NCBI GenBank assembly: GCA_012516225.1
Contig: JAAYWX010000167.1
Location: forward strand, 1 to 6,688
Direction: 5' to 3'
Origin: Clostridiales bacterium
Lineage (GTDB): Bacteria; Bacillota; Clostridia; Oscillospirales; Oscillospiraceae
DNA length: 6,688 bases
Below the pieces are notes generated by a model. That model saw only the letters and a program-made list of their open reading frames with translations. It had not been told where the DNA came from and made no database searches. A program made the translations under genes and the position numbers. Below, piece after piece: positions 1-6,079 of this stretch (positions are counted from its first letter, which is position 1; every line of letters begins with the position of its first letter).

Positions 1-134
1 CCTCTGTGATATAATTTTGGCAGTCCACAGTGATTGCCCTCCTTGCGGCAGATGGTTGTGTGGGAACTCCATTCTACCATGAGGAAATACCACTGTGGAT
101 TTTTCTTCTTCAACTGTCCAACTTCATTTTACAA
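1..134. other. Unassigned edge region downstream of the MutS-I-like gene
   Basis: No gene can be supported here. Two minus-strand frames stay open to the window edge, but neither has a convincing start with a ribosome binding site nor a protein I recognise. One perfect 9-base inverted repeat is present: TCCACAGTG at 24-32 and its reverse complement CACTGTGGA at 91-99, with 58 bases between. No T-run follows it in the direction of transcription, so it is not a standard terminator. It could be chance, or part of an element cut off by the window edge. Confidence 0.3.
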
Positions 135-425
135 TTAACCATCCCTTACAAGTTTATATCCCAGCTCTCGATTGAGAACCTGAGCAGAAGCATTGTGCGA
201 GGAATAAAATTTGCCCTCCTTCATAATAATGACATGCTCTGGATATTGATCTTCATATCGGCTATATGCAGAATAACCCTTATTAATGAAGAACGCTTTA
301 TTCAGTTTTTTGATTGCCCGCATTAAATCCGGATCTTCACGCAAGGCCTCAATATCAACAGCTTCACCGGTAGTTGGATCCACTCCTGAAGCAATTTGTT
401 CAATTATTTCGGTAATGTGATTCAT
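135..425 (-). CDS. Small protein with MutS domain I-like C-terminal half
   Basis: This encodes 96 residues. The start is ATG at 425, because GAGGGGTG lies 5 bases upstream; the frame stays open further upstream, but longer versions would overlap the preceding gene and lack this site. Residues 1-45 are acidic and helical, with the stretch GVDPTTGE at 14-21. Residues 61-95 (YPEHVIIMKEGKFY, then ASAQVLNRELGYKL) match the pattern at the start of MutS domain I, where a YP-x-hydrophobic run leads to GxFY/GDFYE and then an AxxLxxxLGxxL helix. In MutS this domain contacts the mismatch. Here the usual GDFYE is GKFYS, so the conserved Glu of the Phe-x-Glu mismatch motif is absent, and there is no clamp, lever or ATPase domain. 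No membrane segment or signal peptide is seen. It probably shares a transcript with the gene 26 bases upstream. Function is unknown; the MutS-I resemblance is my reading of the pattern. Confidence 0.8.
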   Translation of the reverse strand: MNHITEIIEQIASGVDPTTGEAVDIEALREDPDLMRAIKKLNKAFFINKGYSAYSRYEDQYPEHVIIMKEGKFYSSHNASAQVLNRELGYKLVRDG

Positions 426-430
426 CGTTA

Positions 431-438
431 CACCCCTC
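431..438 (-). promoter_or_regulatory. Ribosome binding site deciding the start at 425
   Basis: In mRNA sense this reads GAGGGGTG, 5 bases before ATG at 425. It selects the 96-residue product over a longer frame that would run into the upstream gene. Confidence 0.75.
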
Positions 439-440
439 AT

Positions 441-451
441 TGTATAATACA
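441..451. repeat. Perfect short inverted repeat TGTAT-A-ATACA
   Basis: TGTAT and ATACA are exact reverse complements around a single central A. The repeat fills the 26-base gap between the arginase-like gene and the MutS-I-like gene, directly upstream of the latter's ribosome binding site. It could be a small operator or an AT-rich promoter element (TATTAT/TATACA on the minus strand), or chance in AT-rich DNA. Confidence 0.3.
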
Positions 452-1150
452 TCATGCCATTAAATAATCGATCTGATCCGACAGGCTGATATTGGCCGGA
501 TCCCATTTCCTTTCCGGGCAATCCACTGTTTCATACGTGAATCCCATTGCATCAACAAACTGAACAAATCTATTATCCAGCCACGGCGGAGTCCAGGCGC
601 CGGATCTGCATATATGAATGGCCGATACCATTGCGCATCCGTCAAAGTCACGAAAATGATAGTACCTGATGTTGTAAACTCGATTCATCTGGCTGAAGGG
701 TTCCGGCTTTTCGGCTGTGTACGGGCTGTAAAAAATATTAGCCTGTTCGATCTGTTTTTCCTTCAGCAGTTTGCCAAGCCAGTTGGAACAATTGACCTCA
801 AAATCAAGAGACGAAAGCCCGCCATAACCAAGGTCGGCATGGGAATCAAACAGGTATACTGCTTTGCAGTTGTTCTCTTTTGCGATTTTATATGACAAGG
901 TATGGGAGTCTGAAACATAGGCTTTAACATTCTTTTCAAATATAAAATGTTTCCTGATCCTATTCCAAAATGTGTCCAATTCTGAAGATAATCGGAATGC
1001 TTTTTCAATATCCTCCCCCCGAGCCTTCGCCTGGATATATCTTTTGTACCAAAGGTCAGTTATACTCCTGTTGTTTTCCAAGTAACTGCCCCAATTATCC
1101 CAGGTGTAGACAAAATAGTCCCAATCGACTGACAGCAAGCATGTCTCCAT
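452..1150 (-). CDS. Putative arginase/deacetylase-fold metal protein (UPF0489-like)
   Basis: This encodes 232 residues from ATG at 1150, chosen because GGGAGG lies 7 bases upstream; a TTG at 1165 would add five residues but use up that site. Visible motifs are SVDWDYF (7-13), SDSH (80-83), FDSHADLGYG (101-110), SNWL (122-125) and SGAWTPPW (183-190). The Asp/His clusters resemble metal ligands of the ureohydrolase (arginase/histone deacetylase) fold: DxHxD, SxDxD and a GGDH-like site. In arginases the SxDxD motif comes last, whereas here SVDWD is at the N terminus. UPF0489 proteins also have an H-D-SHxDL region followed by a Trp-containing motif, so that family is the nearest guess. No signal peptide or membrane segment is seen, suggesting a cytosolic protein. 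Substrate unknown. The fold assignment is inference; that it is a real gene is much surer. Confidence 0.8.
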   Translation of the reverse strand: METCLLSVDWDYFVYTWDNWGSYLENNRSITDLWYKRYIQAKARGEDIEKAFRLSSELDTFWNRIRKHFIFEKNVKAYVSDSHTLSYKIAKENNCKAVYLFDSHADLGYGGLSSLDFEVNCSNWLGKLLKEKQIEQANIFYSPYTAEKPEPFSQMNRVYNIRYYHFRDFDGCAMVSAIHICRSGAWTPPWLDNRFVQFVDAMGFTYETVDCPERKWDPANISLSDQIDYLMA

Positions 1151-1157
1151 ATCGTAA

Positions 1158-1163
1158 CCTCCC
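1158..1163 (-). promoter_or_regulatory. Ribosome binding site deciding the start at 1150
   Basis: In mRNA sense this reads GGGAGG, 7 bases before the ATG at 1150. It rules against the in-frame TTG at 1165, which overlaps it. Confidence 0.75.
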
Positions 1164-1243
1164 AAATTGAATTAAAAAGTTAAAATATGGGTGCTCAGTG
1201 TTTTTAACAGAATCAGGACTACGGTTTTGCTATAGGAACTGTG

Positions 1244-1258
1244 AATATCAGGGATATT
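1244..1258. repeat. Inverted repeat AATATC-AGG-GATATT
   Basis: Two perfect 6-base arms around 3 bases lie 94 bases upstream of the arginase-like start, within the 165-base gap 1151-1315. The rest of that gap is AT-rich. I saw no convincing -35/-10 pair and no hairpin followed by a T-run in it. The repeat could be an operator for the downstream gene. The adjacent tiny frame on the minus strand (MKYP, after GGGGG) is too short to call a leader peptide. Confidence 0.3.
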
Positions 1259-1315
1259 TCATAAGCTAACCCCCTGTACTAAATAAAAATAATTTATACT
1301 AAAGACGATACACAA

Positions 1316-1765
1316 TTATCCGCTCATATCAAGCACCTTCTCCTCCATAAACCTTCTCCAATTCCCGTTCGGAACCAGGATTCCATTTTCCTTTGCGTAT
1401 TTCTCATCCGCGTAGATATATATCCAGCAGGGTAATTCTTCCCCGCTTTCAGTCAATATGTTCCTTACCTCTCTGACATATAGATTGTTGCTGCGCGATT
1501 CAGCATAGTCTTCCAACCAGTCCAGAGTTTTCAGCAGGTCCTCATCGACTGGCTCCATGATTTCCCCTTCAATCGTTTCATTTCCTTCCAGTAAAGCAGG
1601 GTATCCTTCAGGCAGGTGGTAAAGCAGTCCATGTGTTCTGCCTGGCGTGATGCGGTTAATCCGCCCTTCAAGATATCTTTTATAGTTGCAAAAGCCCTTC
1701 ATCAGCGTCCCATATACGAAAACCCTATTTATATATCTTTCATATCTGTTATTATAGGCTGCCAT
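1316..1765 (-). CDS. Gamma-glutamylcyclotransferase-family protein (AIG2/GGCT-like)
   Basis: This encodes 149 residues. The start ATG at 1765 is preceded by AAGGGGAT in mRNA sense. The glycine-rich substrate loop is VYGTLMKG (17-24), the family's YGxLxxG signature near the first strand. GYPALLEG (54-61) and IEGEIMEPVDEDLLKTLDWLEDY (65-87 in short: EGE then LDWLEDY) follow, matching the conserved V-x-GE and LDxxE-x-Y block. Glu85 lies where the catalytic Glu of GGCT and GGACT sits (LDxxEG in the human enzyme). Known members release 5-oxoproline from gamma-glutamyl amino acids or gamma-glutamylamines, and BtrG acts in butirosin biosynthesis, so the exact substrate cannot be told from sequence. 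The length is typical of the family and the protein has no export signal. No antibiotic-biosynthesis genes lie beside it. Gaps of 165 and 133 bases on either side suggest it may be its own unit. Confidence 0.88.
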   Translation of the reverse strand: MAAYNNRYERYINRVFVYGTLMKGFCNYKRYLEGRINRITPGRTHGLLYHLPEGYPALLEGNETIEGEIMEPVDEDLLKTLDWLEDYAESRSNNLYVREVRNILTESGEELPCWIYIYADEKYAKENGILVPNGNWRRFMEEKVLDMSG

Positions 1766-1805
1766 TGAATATCCCCTTTTCCATCAGAAGCACATGCAAA
1801 AAATC

Positions 1806-1822
1806 ATTCGAATTCTTCGAAG
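1806..1822. repeat. Two adjacent 8-base palindromes upstream of the GGCT-like gene
   Basis: ATTCGAAT (1806-1813) and CTTCGAAG (1815-1822) are each perfect palindromes sharing the core TTCGAA, one base apart. They lie 40-57 bases upstream of the ATG at 1765, where an operator would be expected. The layout differs from the Bacillus LexA box (CGAAC-N4-GTTCG). The rest of the 1766-1898 gap is AT-rich, with TATATAAT near 1870-1880 on the minus strand as a possible -10 lacking a good -35. Confidence 0.35.
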
Positions 1823-1898
1823 TCATTTTACCGCCAAAACGGAAAAAGAGCTATAATGCTTAGATACATTATATAATAACTAATGTTACATAGTGGGT

Positions 1899-4448
1899 TT
1901 ATCTGCACAGCAGCCTTTGGGTGACAATATCGGAATAAATCTGCATACCGCTGGTATTTGCAACATGGATTACACTTTCAAACTGGACGCTATCGGGCAG
2001 GAAAGAAGTAAGCAGATTTTCTTCGCGCAGAATACGGTCAGGGTTGAAAACGACATCCTGGTATCCGTCAAAGATAGCCACATAAAAGATCTCTGATTCC
2101 ACAATATCCTGAAAGAAGTGGCTGCCATAGGATAGCTCCGGCATAAAGCCTTCTTTCATTGAAGCATACTCGCAAAGGACCTTCATGTGGCACAATTCCG
2201 AAAAGTGCACCGGAACGCCAAGGGACGGCGTGGTGCTCCCCCACCGGCCCGGGCCCACCAGCATGGCATTTTTCCCTTTCATTTCTTTGTTGATTAAGCC
2301 TATTTTTCTGGCCACCTCATACTTTCCCTGCTCGCTCAGTTTCAGGTACGTACCCGCGCTGATAAAGATGACATAATCGATGGGCAGGCGTACGCTTCCG
2401 CCCATGAAGCCGCCTTTACTCGAGAAGAAACAATCCTTCACATCTTTAATCTCCGGTATCCTGACCGTTTTGCCTAAGCCTTTTGTCTGCAACGGGCGGC
2501 ATTGCAGGAGATTGATCTTAAAGCCGCTATGCTCGTTAAAGTTGGCCGTAAATTCGATATCAACCGGGTAATCGTACGCTTTCGCCAGCAGAGCCAGCAT
2601 CTCTCTCATCACGGCAGTAAATTCTGTATCCGTGAAAAGTTTTTTGAAATCCAGCAGATAAGGCGTCTTCCGGTTCTTGTACCCCAGTTCGCGCATACGG
2701 GCCTGGGCAGCGTAGTCAGGGCTTATGAACAGCTTCGAATCTGTTTTTAAGGGGAGGGACAAAACCTCGTCCAAGTCCCTGCTCTGCAGAGCATTGTCTG
2801 TAAGCGAAAGCAGATCCAACCTATGTTGGGAGAATTTCTTCTGGTCTTCATAATTCATTGGCGGAATGCGAAGCGGGTTGTCAAGACACACCACCTTCAC
2901 ATAATCTCCATCGGTCCGGTCCACCGCTCTGGTGCCCAAACCGAACACAAGGCGAAGCATTCCCGCATTCATATCGATACTTTCATCCCAAACATACAGG
3001 TTGCTGGAATTCCCGACACCCGCGATATGCGGGAAAAAATAGTCCCCGTGCCGGTCGCCGGACACGCGCTGTACCAATATCGCCATCTGCTCATCCTGCT
3101 GCGCCAGCCCCCTGTTCATGCGATAGTTTAATGCATCCTCGTTCATGGTGCTTGCATAAACAGTACGCACGGCCTGCTCAAATGCTTCATAGCGCTCCTG
3201 GGGTGTTCCCTGATTCACACAGAAAACGCTCTCGTACTTGCCGGCAAAAGCGTTTCCAAAGTTGTCTTCCAGCAGAGAGCTGGAACGCACGATAATAGGC
3301 GACTGGCCGAAGTACTCCAGCATTTGAACAAACTGCTCCTGAATATCCTTGGGGAAGGTTCCATGCAGCAGCTTTTCTTTCAGTTCCGCCGCATACCTGT
3401 AATAGCCCTCGGGCGTTTTTTGCCTGGTACGAAGCCGCCACCATCCGTTCTGGACAATATAGGTGTAAAACACATCGGAGCCGATATAGAACGAATCATG
3501 AGGCTCCATATACGGCGCAAAGCGATCGCCGCCCTCAACTTCCAGTATTTTTCTGGCCAGAAGCATGCCGACGCTCTTACCGCCAATAAAGCCGGTGCCG
3601 ATTTCCCTGGAAGCGATGTCGAGAATATCTTTCAAGGTAAAATACCGGTCGCACAGCTGAAACATTCGTGAATCGCTTCCAATAAGCATATACATGAGAC
3701 GCTTCTTTACCGCTTCCTGCTTCTTTTGAGGAAAGCTCAGCATTCTTTTCGCTTTGTTAAAAATGGTGTTCCAGTGATCCAGCCTTATTTCCCCGCGATT
3801 GATCCTGTTAAACAGTTCCGAAGCATCGGAACTGGACGTAATGCAGACAGCCTCCTGGCCTTGGATGAGATGCGGGAAAAACATGGTCGGAGAATAGCGC
3901 TGCCATACCTTAAGGGGGTGAATATAGGTTTTATCGTGGATCTGATATAAATCCAAGAGAAGCTGGGTCGTTTCACGGATGCCGGCAATGGTGTTATAGG
4001 TATGAGAATTGCGCTTAATGGCAAAATATGCGACCGTATCCAGATCGTATAAATACGGACAGGTCGCCTTAAAAAAATTGCCGATCATCAAATCCGAATG
4101 CCAGTATCTTAATAAATCGGTAAGGCAGTCGAAAACATAGAGTACCCTTTTGCCCTCTGCTTTAATAATGTTGTGTATTTCCGTAGCAAAGCTTTCAAAG
4201 CCTTTTCTGGCATCAATACGATAAGTCTTTATATTAAAACTGCTATCCAGTATGGGCTCATGATTGGCAAAACGGATGTAAATCAGGCTCATATTTTGTG
4301 TTTTTGCGCTTTCGGCAAAATGATGAGCCATCTTCTTATAGTCTGAAACGGAATCCACCTGCCAGACCACATTATCTCCAAATCGCAGGTGGTCGATGAC
4401 CTGATCAAAACCCTTTAACCCTGTGCTGACCTTGTCGTATAAACTCAT
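1899..4448 (-). CDS. KaiC/RecA-like domain fused to PEP-synthase-type ATP-grasp domain
   Basis: This encodes 849 residues. ATG at 4448 follows GGGGTG by 4 bases. Residues 5-200 resemble a KaiC/RadA-type RecA domain: GLKGFDQVIDHLRFGDNVVW (10-29) is the usual opening, but the Walker A GxxxxGKT is replaced by QVDSVSDYKK (30-39), while RVLYVFDCLTDLL (101-113) fits Walker B. About 285-655 is a complete PPDK_N-type ATP-grasp: GGKSVGM (289-295), IIVRSSSLLEDNF with FAGKYESV (385-408), QMAILVQRV (454-462), GLGTRAVDRTDGDY (503-516), and DIEFT...LLQCRP (630-652), which supplies Mg-ATP ligands. A third region (about 670-849) has GPGRWGSTTPSLGVPV (732-747) and GSHFFQDI (775-782). The swivelling phosphohistidine domain and PEP/pyruvate barrel of PEP synthase are missing, so it should not be called PEP synthase. 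It probably phosphorylates or ligates an unknown substrate. Composition is near 50% GC. It lies 56 bases after the HNH gene. Confidence 0.9.
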   Translation of the reverse strand: MSLYDKVSTGLKGFDQVIDHLRFGDNVVWQVDSVSDYKKMAHHFAESAKTQNMSLIYIRFANHEPILDSSFNIKTYRIDARKGFESFATEIHNIIKAEGKRVLYVFDCLTDLLRYWHSDLMIGNFFKATCPYLYDLDTVAYFAIKRNSHTYNTIAGIRETTQLLLDLYQIHDKTYIHPLKVWQRYSPTMFFPHLIQGQEAVCITSSSDASELFNRINRGEIRLDHWNTIFNKAKRMLSFPQKKQEAVKKRLMYMLIGSDSRMFQLCDRYFTLKDILDIASREIGTGFIGGKSVGMLLARKILEVEGGDRFAPYMEPHDSFYIGSDVFYTYIVQNGWWRLRTRQKTPEGYYRYAAELKEKLLHGTFPKDIQEQFVQMLEYFGQSPIIVRSSSLLEDNFGNAFAGKYESVFCVNQGTPQERYEAFEQAVRTVYASTMNEDALNYRMNRGLAQQDEQMAILVQRVSGDRHGDYFFPHIAGVGNSSNLYVWDESIDMNAGMLRLVFGLGTRAVDRTDGDYVKVVCLDNPLRIPPMNYEDQKKFSQHRLDLLSLTDNALQSRDLDEVLSLPLKTDSKLFISPDYAAQARMRELGYKNRKTPYLLDFKKLFTDTEFTAVMREMLALLAKAYDYPVDIEFTANFNEHSGFKINLLQCRPLQTKGLGKTVRIPEIKDVKDCFFSSKGGFMGGSVRLPIDYVIFISAGTYLKLSEQGKYEVARKIGLINKEMKGKNAMLVGPGRWGSTTPSLGVPVHFSELCHMKVLCEYASMKEGFMPELSYGSHFFQDIVESEIFYVAIFDGYQDVVFNPDRILREENLLTSFLPDSVQFESVIHVANTSGMQIYSDIVTQRLLCR

Positions 4449-4504
4449 GCCACACCCCAATCCCGCTCAACTATCACTTAAATCCCAAACCCCAGTATTA
4501 AGTA

Positions 4505-5281
4505 TCAGCAATTTGCCCTATTCTTTTCTACAATATGTTTTAATTCCTCGACGGTAATAGGCGGGCTAGATCTATGAAGCATAGAATGACAATTGCTGCA
4601 GACTATAGCGATATCATCAATTGTAATGGTATCCCCTTCTTTATCCATATCCGCAACCATTTTCTTGTGATGTCCTTCTGCAAAATTTTTGCCTATTTCT
4701 CCATATACCTTTCCAAAATCGAAGTCACAAATTTCGCAGAACAACCTCCCATGTTTTTTAAAAAAGGCTGCTTTCGCGTCTTTAATAACCAACGGATTTC
4801 GTTCCTTTTCAATATGACGCTTTAACCTTTCTTTACCCTCTTTATATAATCTATCACCATCATTCTGCACATTAAGCCCAAGGATGTTTTGGTGACCAGG
4901 ATTAATTTCTAATAACAGTCTGTCCCAGTCCTCGCATTCGAAACACTTTCTACTTTCTTCAAGCCATATAATCTCTGAATCTTCTTTTTTCACCTTTCTT
5001 CCGGTTAAATCACTATACAATTTAAAAAACCCTGGACCGGGGATTAAATCATCCTTGTTTATTACAATGCTGGAAATCAGCGGGAGGCCTAATCTATAAC
5101 ATATTGCAGATAATTCACCAATATACTCCTTTGTAAACAGGGGCTCAATCCTGATGCCTGCATACCGGTATAAATGACTACTTACATCTTTATAAGTTAG
5201 CCATATTTCTTCCATTCTTTTAGCATTCTTAAGCTTTTCTATTAGTATTTTAGCCGTTTCAAACAATACATGCTTATCCAT
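4505..5281 (-). CDS. HNH endonuclease with N-terminal restriction-associated domain
   Basis: This encodes 258 residues from ATG at 5281, preceded by AGGGGGG at 5 bases; an upstream in-frame start near 5311 has no better site. The C-terminal nuclease has CEIC (182-185), EGHH (202-205) and CSNCHSMLH (228-236), a Cys4 zinc-stabilised beta-beta-alpha-metal fold of the McrA type, with His204/205 as candidate general base. Residues about 26-100 (LTYKDVSSHL, then LGLPLISSIVINKDDL and PGPGFF) match a domain often fused to HNH nucleases in putative restriction genes: TY-x-LA, then LPxLTxxVVNKxxGxPGxGF. This suggests DNA cleavage, perhaps of modified or foreign DNA, but no methyltransferase or partner gene is nearby. 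It is markedly AT-rich: hand counts give 33% GC at 4501-4560 and at 4681-4740, against 60% at 3001-3060 and 48% at 3961-4020 in the next gene. That points to acquisition. All metal and zinc residues are intact. Confidence 0.88.
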   Translation of the reverse strand: MDKHVLFETAKILIEKLKNAKRMEEIWLTYKDVSSHLYRYAGIRIEPLFTKEYIGELSAICYRLGLPLISSIVINKDDLIPGPGFFKLYSDLTGRKVKKEDSEIIWLEESRKCFECEDWDRLLLEINPGHQNILGLNVQNDGDRLYKEGKERLKRHIEKERNPLVIKDAKAAFFKKHGRLFCEICDFDFGKVYGEIGKNFAEGHHKKMVADMDKEGDTITIDDIAIVCSNCHSMLHRSSPPITVEELKHIVEKNRANC

Positions 5282-5286
5282 AACAG

Positions 5287-5293
5287 CCCCCCT
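5287..5293 (-). promoter_or_regulatory. Ribosome binding site deciding the HNH start at 5281
   Basis: In mRNA sense this reads AGGGGGG, 5 bases before the ATG at 5281, making the 258-residue form the likely product. Confidence 0.7.
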
Positions 5294-5325
5294 GATCTTT
5301 ACAATACACAATTTTTTTCATTTTC

Positions 5326-5354
5326 ATATTACGCTATAGCATTTCTATGAGCAA
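5326..5354 (-). promoter_or_regulatory. Possible sigma-A promoter of the HNH gene
   Basis: On the minus strand TTGCTC (5349-5354) and TAATAT (5326-5331) are separated by exactly 17 bases. The match is 3 of 6 at -35 and 4 of 6 at -10, so it is weak, but it sits 45 bases upstream of the HNH start in a 191-base gap (5282-5472). The spacer contains the 8-base palindrome GCTATAGC (5333-5340), which could be an operator. A TATAAT near 5391-5396 on the same strand lacks a good -35. No clear terminator for kptA is visible in this gap. Confidence 0.35.
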
Positions 5355-5472
5355 GAAACATTTCAAAAACCATGATTTATCAGCAGAATTATAAGGAATC
5401 CCAATTTTACTAAAGGTTCGGATTTAATTGAGGTTTTCAAATTGCCATTCAGGCTCATACGGGCATTAAAGG

Positions 5473-6018
5473 TCAGTACTTTATTTTCTTTAAATATGTA
5501 ACAGGCACTGTTTTTGTCAACCAGATACCGTTCTTCGAGAGATAAAACTTATATCCATCCCGGGCCATTTCCCCGCTCATGACGCAATACAGCACCGGCT
5601 TGCCGTGACGAGCGCCAACCTTAACGGCTGTTTCTTCATCTTTGGATAAATGCACATACAACCTGCTCTTGGGAATTAATCCCTGACTGTCGATAGAGGC
5701 GACATATTTTTCTCCCGTGCCGTGCCACAACAGTTCCGGCGGGTCCAGTTCGCGAAGCTCTACATCCACCGGGATTGAATGGCCCTGATTGGCGCGTATC
5801 AGAGTCTTGTCTTCATTGAAAGAGAACCGCTGCTTGTTGTCCGTTCGCACAATCTCCTCAAGGAGTTCCATATTAAACTCTGTCTTTTTCGCAATACCGG
5901 CAATCAGTTCATCAACTCTTGCCCAGCCATGCTCATCCAGCGATATACCAATTACCTCCGGCCTATGCCTTAAAATAAGGCACATAAATTTGCCCAAATT
6001 CATTTTTTTCATCGCCAA
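5473..6018 (-). CDS. kptA: RNA 2'-phosphotransferase (Tpt1/KptA family)
   Basis: This encodes 181 residues. Tpt1/KptA enzymes transfer an internal RNA 2'-phosphate to NAD+, giving ADP-ribose 1''-2'' cyclic phosphate and nicotinamide. In eukaryotes this finishes tRNA splicing; bacteria mostly lack such splicing and the natural substrate is unclear. Family features are present in order: LILRHRPE (14-21) with the Arg17-His18 pair, the winged-helix DEHGWARVDELI (28-39), IRANQGHS (74-81) with Arg75, LWHGT (97-101), and SRLYVHLS (118-124) with Arg119. Together these make up the Arg-His-Arg-Arg catalytic set, so the enzyme should be active. The start is ambiguous: TTG at 6018 has GGAG 6 bases upstream, ATG at 6012 has it 12 bases upstream and would remove two residues. 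pcm ends 61 bases upstream on the same strand, so co-transcription is plausible. Confidence 0.95.
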   Translation of the reverse strand: MAMKKMNLGKFMCLILRHRPEVIGISLDEHGWARVDELIAGIAKKTEFNMELLEEIVRTDNKQRFSFNEDKTLIRANQGHSIPVDVELRELDPPELLWHGTGEKYVASIDSQGLIPKSRLYVHLSKDEETAVKVGARHGKPVLYCVMSGEMARDGYKFYLSKNGIWLTKTVPVTYLKKIKY

Positions 6019-6079
6019 GGTTTACTCCGCCTTCCCAGCAGGTTTTCAGCCCCGCCATCCCAGAGTGAGTTACAAACTG

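Noticed and set aside
1..129. Partial minus-strand gene or transposase remnant running off the edge
   Set aside because: Two frames are open, but the lengths are short, there is no convincing start signal, and neither translation matches a family I know.
30..326. Plus-strand reading frame of 98 codons
   Set aside because: It overlaps the well-supported minus-strand small gene, starts at GTG without a ribosome binding site and resembles no known protein.
426..521. N-terminal extension of the 96-residue protein
   Set aside because: It would overlap the end of the arginase-like gene by about 70 bases, and the strong ribosome binding site serves the ATG at 425.
1234..1246. Short leader peptide (MKYP) upstream of the arginase-like gene
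   Set aside because: Four codons after a G-run are too little to distinguish from chance, and no attenuator hairpin is visible.
1866..1886. ACATTA/TAATGT hairpin after the ATP-grasp gene as a terminator
   Set aside because: The stem is only six A/T-rich pairs with a 9-base loop and no T-run follows it, so it is not a credible intrinsic terminator.
2858..3295. Plus-strand reading frame of 145 codons
   Set aside because: It lies opposite the ATP-grasp coding sequence, is rich in Pro, Arg and Ser as expected for an antisense shadow of GC-richer DNA, and has no recognisable domain.
1899..4448. Annotation as phosphoenolpyruvate synthase (ppsA)
   Set aside because: Only the ATP-grasp part matches; the phosphohistidine and PEP/pyruvate-binding domains are not present.
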